Below, piece by piece: positions 4,693-7,549 of a DNA stretch of 7,549 nucleotides. The notes below the pieces were generated by a model, which ran no database searches, was not told the origin of the DNA, and worked only from the letters and a program-made list of their open reading frames with translations. The position numbers and the translations under genes were made by a program. The first letter of the stretch is position 1, and the number at the start of each line of letters is the position of its first letter. The DNA comes from an uncultured Acetatifactor sp. (lineage in GTDB: Bacteria > Bacillota > Clostridia > Lachnospirales > Lachnospiraceae), in the NCBI RefSeq assembly GCF_910585425.1, contig NZ_CAJUCP010000019.1, positions 75,531 through 83,079 of the forward strand, written 5' to 3'.

Positions 4693-6474
4693 TTAGAGAA
4701 CCTTCCTCTCGTTGATCTCCCGGATGACCTCCGGCTCTACCTTGAAATTGCGCTCCTCGTCCATCAGGCCGTTCACCTCCTGCTGCACGTCCGTCACCTG
4801 GGTGTAGCAGTAGCCGCATACATAGGGCAGCTCCTTGATGGCAGTGGTGACATCGTCGAACCTGCGGATGAAATCCTCCTTGGACTTCACCAGATTGCCG
4901 TAGCCCCATCCGTCGCCATTGTTGTCGAAAGCGATGCCGCCGTACTCGCTGATGATGACGGGCTGCCCCCGGTATTCGTAGCCGTCCGCCAGGGCCGTCT
5001 TGAAGCCGTTGTGGCATATGGCCGCCGTCAGAAGCTCGTCCTTGTGCTCTGTATACCGCGCCTTCAGTACGCTGCCCGCCTCCTCATAGTCATGCAGGGT
5101 CAGAATGTCCGTCAGCGTGTGCTCCCAGCCGTCATTGGAGACCACGGGCCGCATGCCGTCCATGCTCTTGGTCAGATGGTAGATGGCCTCAGTGAACTGC
5201 TGTTCCTTCCGGTTCGTCTTCACCCTGGAGATGCCCCAGGATTCGTTGAAGGGCGTCCAGACGATGATGCAGGGATGGTTGTAGTTCTGCCGCAGGATCT
5301 CCACCCACTCGGCGGTGAACTCCGCCACCGCATTGTCCGAATAGCGGTAGGCCGCGGCCATCTCGCTCCAGAGCAGCAGGCCCTTCACGTCGCACCAGTA
5401 CAGGAACCGCTCGTCCTCCACCTTCTGGTGCTTGCGCACGCCGTTGTAGCCCATGGCCCGGATTTTGTCGATGTCCTCTATCAGGGCCTCCTCGCTCGGC
5501 GGGGTCAGATGGGAATCCTTCCAGTAGCCCTGATCCAGCATCAGCCTCTGGTAGAGGGGATAGCTGTTCAATAGGATGTGCCGCCCGTCTATGCGGATTT
5601 CCCGCATGGCGAAGTAGGAGCCCACCGCATCGAGCGTCTCTCCGTCTTTTATTAAACGGAATTCCACATCATACAGATTGGGATGCTCCGGCGTCCATGT
5701 GCGCACCACCCAGTCCACATCGCCCAGGGCCTCCGTCATCACATCCAGCTTCGTCCGGACTAGCCCGCTGTTCACAGCAGTCAGGTTCCGGCATACCGGA
5801 TTGCCCTGGAAGGTAACGACCGCCTCCACCGTCAGGCTGCCGTCCCAGGCATAGGCGGGCGCCTCCACTTCATATTCCACCTCCAGGCATCTGTCCTCCA
5901 TGTTCGGGGTCATCTTCACGCGGGACAGATGGGTCTTCGGCACATATTCCGACCAGACGGTCTTCCAGATGCCCGTGGTCTGCACATAAAAGCAGCCGTA
6001 GCTCTCCGGAAGCCACCTCTGCTTTCCTCTGGGCTGCTGGACATCCATGGAGTCCTCCACCTTCACCACTATCTCGTTCTCGCCGTCCCAGACCAGGTTG
6101 GTGATGTCAAAGGAGAACCTGGCGTAGCCACCCCTGTGGCTTCCGGCATACCGGCCGTTCACCCACACCTTCGTCAGGAAATCCGAGCCCTCGAAATGCA
6201 GGATGTAATTGTCCTGTTCCAGCCTTCCCGCGTCCACCTGGATGCTCCTTCTGTACCAGACATTGCTGTGGGGAGCCTCCTCTTTTATGCCGCTGAGCTT
6301 CGTCTCATAGGTGAAGGGCACCTGTATCCGCAGGCCGCCGGGAAATTTCTCCTGCCACCTCTCCTTCTCTCCACGGTTGTAATCATCGAAGCAAAAGTCC
6401 CAGGTGCCGTTCAGATTTTCCCAGTCTGTTCTTACGAACTGGGGTCTTGGATAGTCTTTGATGTAGCATTTCAT
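4693..6474 (-). CDS. Glycoside hydrolase family 2 enzyme (beta-galactosidase/beta-glucuronidase type)
   Basis: This is a complete 593-residue retaining glycosidase. The jelly-roll sugar-binding domain covers about residues 1-180 (NVWYRRSI 71-78, TKVWVNGRYAGSHRGGY 101-117, TTGIWKTVW 166-174). An immunoglobulin-like domain follows (about 181-285), then the TIM barrel. The acid/base is E411 in WTPFNESWG and the nucleophile E510 in IISEYGG. The late motif CYTQVTDVQQEVNG (556-569) is usual in clostridial GH2 enzymes. There is no signal peptide, so it acts in the cytoplasm on imported glycosides. It has no C-terminal extra domains and is far shorter than LacZ, closer to beta-glucuronidase in size. 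Sequence alone does not fix the substrate among beta-galactosides, beta-glucuronides and related sugars. The ATG at 6474 has AAGGAGG eight bases upstream. A promoter with a TTGACA box and a leader stem-loop precede it, while the downstream AraC gene or the sugar permease at the right edge may belong to its regulon. Confidence 0.92.
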   Translation of the reverse strand: MKCYIKDYPRPQFVRTDWENLNGTWDFCFDDYNRGEKERWQEKFPGGLRIQVPFTYETKLSGIKEEAPHSNVWYRRSIQVDAGRLEQDNYILHFEGSDFLTKVWVNGRYAGSHRGGYARFSFDITNLVWDGENEIVVKVEDSMDVQQPRGKQRWLPESYGCFYVQTTGIWKTVWSEYVPKTHLSRVKMTPNMEDRCLEVEYEVEAPAYAWDGSLTVEAVVTFQGNPVCRNLTAVNSGLVRTKLDVMTEALGDVDWVVRTWTPEHPNLYDVEFRLIKDGETLDAVGSYFAMREIRIDGRHILLNSYPLYQRLMLDQGYWKDSHLTPPSEEALIEDIDKIRAMGYNGVRKHQKVEDERFLYWCDVKGLLLWSEMAAAYRYSDNAVAEFTAEWVEILRQNYNHPCIIVWTPFNESWGISRVKTNRKEQQFTEAIYHLTKSMDGMRPVVSNDGWEHTLTDILTLHDYEEAGSVLKARYTEHKDELLTAAICHNGFKTALADGYEYRGQPVIISEYGGIAFDNNGDGWGYGNLVKSKEDFIRRFDDVTTAIKELPYVCGYCYTQVTDVQQEVNGLMDEERNFKVEPEVIREINERKVL

Positions 6475-6530
6475 GTGATAGGCCTCCTTTTTGGGTTTTT
6501 GGTATGTGTCGGATGTTTGTGTGTATGATG

Positions 6531-6559
6531 ACAGAGCCCTGCCGGAAAGCGGACTCTGT
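6531..6559 (-). promoter_or_regulatory. Stem-loop at the 5' end of the GH2 transcript
   Basis: Read on the minus strand, ACAGAGTCC pairs with GGGCTCTGT over nine base pairs (one G-U) around an 11-base loop that can add a small inner GC pairing. The predicted start site (about 6557) falls at the foot of the stem, so the message would begin with this hairpin, or the inverted repeat may be a repressor operator at +1. Read on the plus strand, the same hairpin is followed by five Ts and would act as a terminator for antisense transcription, although no plus-strand gene is seen. Confidence 0.5.
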
Positions 6560-6563
6560 TTTT

Positions 6564-6592
6564 ATTCTGATGTAAAAGATATGGATTGTCAA
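6564..6592 (-). promoter_or_regulatory. Promoter of the GH2 gene
   Basis: On the minus strand a perfect TTGACA (6587-6592) is followed after 17 bases by CAGAAT (6564-6569), four of six matches to TATAAT. Predicted transcription starts near 6557, leaving a leader of about 83 bases that holds a stem-loop and the AAGGAGG ribosome site. The weak -10 with a strong -35 suits an activated or repressed sugar gene. Confidence 0.55.
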
Positions 6593-6629
6593 GATGATTA
6601 GTAATATATTTTTCCTATTTCCTGGGCGC

Positions 6630-6692
6630 AAAATGCCATATAAGCTTCTGTCAACAGGAAGGTACTGCTTTCTCTAATCTAAAGGGCATTTT
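6630..6692. repeat. Widely spaced 8-bp inverted repeat upstream of the GH2 promoter
   Basis: AAAATGCC (6630-6637) and GGCATTTT (6685-6692) are perfect inverted copies 47 bases apart, the nearer about 38 bases upstream of the GH2 -35 box. They could be paired operator half-sites for a looping or AraC-type regulator, but an 8-bp match of this kind can also arise by chance. Confidence 0.25.
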
Positions 6693-6779
6693 CCATGATA
6701 AGCACCGGACGGCGTTTAAATGAATTCATACCTTTTTTGCTATCATAAAACGGCGTGACAGACGAGTAAATCTTTCCAA

Positions 6780-7268
6780 TCATTCTGCCACCTCGTCTTC
6801 GAATTCATCGTAATACATGTCCCACACATGGTCATATGGCCTGACCTTCTGGGCATCTATCCTGATATCCTCCAACTTCAGCTTACGATTCCCGTTTTCT
6901 CCTTCATGGAGTCCAGTTCTCGCGTTTTTCCAGGAAATCTCTTTGTGGGACAGTTCACTTAGCTTCCAGGACGCAAGGGCGCCATATTCCAGAATCACAT
7001 TATTGACGATATACTTGCATTCATCAGATATGTCTCCGGATACGTCTATAATGCCGTCCGGTGTGATAGAGTTGCGGATTTCCTTACAGACCGGTCCGTA
7101 TTTCCAGCCTTCGAATTCTCCCTCAAAAAGGGGAGAGTTCGTTATCGCTAATGATTCGCGTTGCGCAAAATAGAGTAGCTTATGAAGCTTCATTTCATCA
7201 ATTACTTCTCCTGTCACTCTTTTGTATTCTATGAACACGTATTGCGCTACATTGATAATTTTTTCCAT
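6780..7268 (-). CDS. Panacea-domain (DUF4065, SocA-like) antitoxin-type protein
   Basis: This 162-residue soluble protein carries the Panacea/DUF4065 fold signature: MKLHKLLYFAQRESLA (26-41), PLFEGEFEGWKYGPV (46-60) and LSELSHKEISWKNAR (103-117). Panacea proteins are usually antitoxins of hyperpromiscuous toxin-antitoxin pairs (PanAT) or adaptor-like proteins such as SocA; some are phage-borne. The ATG at 7268 has GGGGGGAG seven bases upstream and its own promoter. The expected toxin partner is missing: upstream lie only a promoter, repeats and the terminator of a sugar permease gene, and downstream lie 305 non-coding bases. The gene and its flanks are visibly AT-richer than the GC-rich catabolic genes around, which suggests horizontal arrival between two sugar genes. 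Domain assignment is strong; the antitoxin role is inferred, and it may now be an orphan antitoxin or defence remnant. Confidence 0.88.
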   Translation of the reverse strand: MEKIINVAQYVFIEYKRVTGEVIDEMKLHKLLYFAQRESLAITNSPLFEGEFEGWKYGPVCKEIRNSITPDGIIDVSGDISDECKYIVNNVILEYGALASWKLSELSHKEISWKNARTGLHEGENGNRKLKLEDIRIDAQKVRPYDHVWDMYYDEFEDEVAE

Positions 7269-7342
7269 TCAATCGCTCCCCCCACTATGATCCTTTTAAT
7301 AACATGCACTTTACTATAGGGAAAATTGCTATAATTTCTTTC

Positions 7343-7371
7343 ATTATAAGGCAATGCCTTGTATTTTACAA
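7343..7371 (-). promoter_or_regulatory. Promoter of the Panacea gene
   Basis: On the minus strand TTGTAA (7366-7371) and a perfect TATAAT (7343-7348) are separated by exactly 17 bases. Transcription would start near 7336, about 68 bases before the ATG. The element lies between the permease terminator and the Panacea gene, which supports an independent monocistronic unit. Confidence 0.6.
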
Positions 7372-7382
7372 CTGCATTTTCT

Positions 7383-7410
7383 TCAAAGTCCTTTATCTCA
7401 AAGTCCTTTA
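7383..7410. repeat. Perfect 13-bp tandem direct repeat upstream of the Panacea promoter
   Basis: TCAAAGTCCTTTA occurs at 7383-7395 and again at 7398-7410, a 15-bp period. Each copy contains the partial palindrome AAAG-N2-CTTT. The pair ends 12 bp upstream of the -35 box, a fitting place for a regulator or autoregulating antitoxin complex. Confidence 0.55.
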
Positions 7411-7426
7411 CAAAAAGTAAAACATC

Positions 7427-7467
7427 AAAAACTGCCAGGAAAACACCCTTGTGCATTTTCCTGACAG
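7427..7467 (-). terminator. Strong intrinsic terminator of the sugar ABC permease gene
   Basis: On the minus strand CTGTCAGGAAAA (7467-7456) pairs with TTTTCCTGGCAG (7443-7432) over 12 bp with one G-U. After a 2-base bulge it extends through CAC/GTG to a four-base loop, and a run of five Ts follows. It lies 11 bases past the permease stop codon. This is the clearest terminator in the window and isolates the transporter operon from the Panacea gene. Confidence 0.9.
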
Positions 7468-7478
7468 CCTTAGCGCAC

Positions 7479-7549
7479 TCATCCTTTTACGGAACCAATC
7501 ATGACCCCCTTCACGAAATACTTCTGGATAAAAGGGTAGATGCACAGCA
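7479..7549 (-). CDS. Carbohydrate ABC transporter permease, C-terminal end only
   Basis: Only the last 22 codons are inside the window; the gene continues beyond 7549. They read LCIYPFIQKYFVKGVMIGSV followed by KG and TGA. The ending YPF-QKYFVKGVMIG(S/A)VKG is the hallmark C-terminus of MalG-type inner-membrane permeases of the LplC/YtcP group, which import oligosaccharides in Firmicutes. It would pair with a second permease and a lipoprotein binding protein lying outside. Its substrate cannot be told from this piece, though the GH2 enzyme nearby may act on what it imports. A strong terminator follows. Confidence 0.8.
   Translation of the reverse strand, partial: LCIYPFIQKYFVKGVMIGSVKG

Larger units (their letters stand above)
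6475..6779. other. Non-coding stretch between the Panacea and GH2 genes
   Basis: These 305 bases hold no credible gene on either strand. They are AT-rich and contain the GH2 ribosome site (6483-6489), leader stem-loop and promoter, a widely spaced inverted repeat (6630-6692), and a perfect 10-bp palindrome, ATGAATTCAT, at 6720-6729. I see no convincing intrinsic terminator for the Panacea gene. A second TTGACA at about 6649-6654 (minus strand) has no -10 partner at proper distance. Confidence 0.6.

Noticed and set aside
4504..5574. 356-codon plus-strand open frame
   Set aside because: It is antisense to GH2 and the start of the AraC gene; low-complexity Leu/Val/His composition and no family similarity.
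7247..7456. Minus-strand 69-codon open frame overlapping the Panacea start, a possible toxin partner
   Set aside because: Its only ATG lies inside the permease terminator stem, there is no properly spaced ribosome site, and the frame runs through the terminator, the tandem repeats, the promoter and the Panacea ribosome site. The peptide resembles no toxin family I know.

Overview
The window looks like chromosomal DNA from an anaerobic Firmicute of the Clostridia, most likely Lachnospiraceae-like. This is inferred from strong AGGAGG-type ribosome sites, TTGACA/TATAAT-type promoters, an LplC/YtcP-type sugar ABC permease tail, a cytosolic GH2 enzyme, and a corrinoid methyltransferase cluster typical of gut and acetogenic Clostridia. 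All supported genes lie on the minus strand, so transcription runs from right (7549) to left (1). The long plus-strand open frames are antisense shadows.

Right edge (7549-7427): the last 22 codons of a carbohydrate ABC transporter permease, closed by a very strong intrinsic terminator. Next (7410-6780) is a visibly AT-richer block: a tandem 13-bp repeat, a good promoter and a Panacea-domain (DUF4065) gene, an antitoxin-type protein with no recognisable toxin partner here. A 305-bp non-coding stretch (6779-6475) holds the promoter and a 5'-end stem-loop of the following gene.

Middle (6474-4693): a complete 593-aa glycoside hydrolase family 2 enzyme (beta-galactosidase/beta-glucuronidase type) with both catalytic glutamates. 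A modest terminator and an extended -10 promoter separate it from the next unit.

Left (4568-147): a four-gene unit. Its first open frame encodes a full AraC-family regulator joined in frame to a full corrinoid (B12) protein of the MtaC/MttC type. The corrinoid part keeps its own excellent ribosome site and ATG, so this is either a new kind of B12-domain transcription factor, a dual-product gene, or a fresh stop-loss fusion. It is followed by two different uroporphyrinogen-decarboxylase-superfamily methyltransferases that overlap by ATGA, and a cysteine-rich DUF2284 protein. Together they look like a corrinoid-dependent methyl-transfer (demethylation) pathway of unknown substrate. The corrinoid protein would carry the methyl group between the two URO-D-like enzymes, and the AraC domain would sense the substrate or pathway state. 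No MttB-type substrate methyltransferase, pterin-binding methyltransferase or corrinoid reactivase is visible in the window. The neighbouring GH2 enzyme and sugar permease make a methoxylated glycoside a reasonable but unproven growth substrate.
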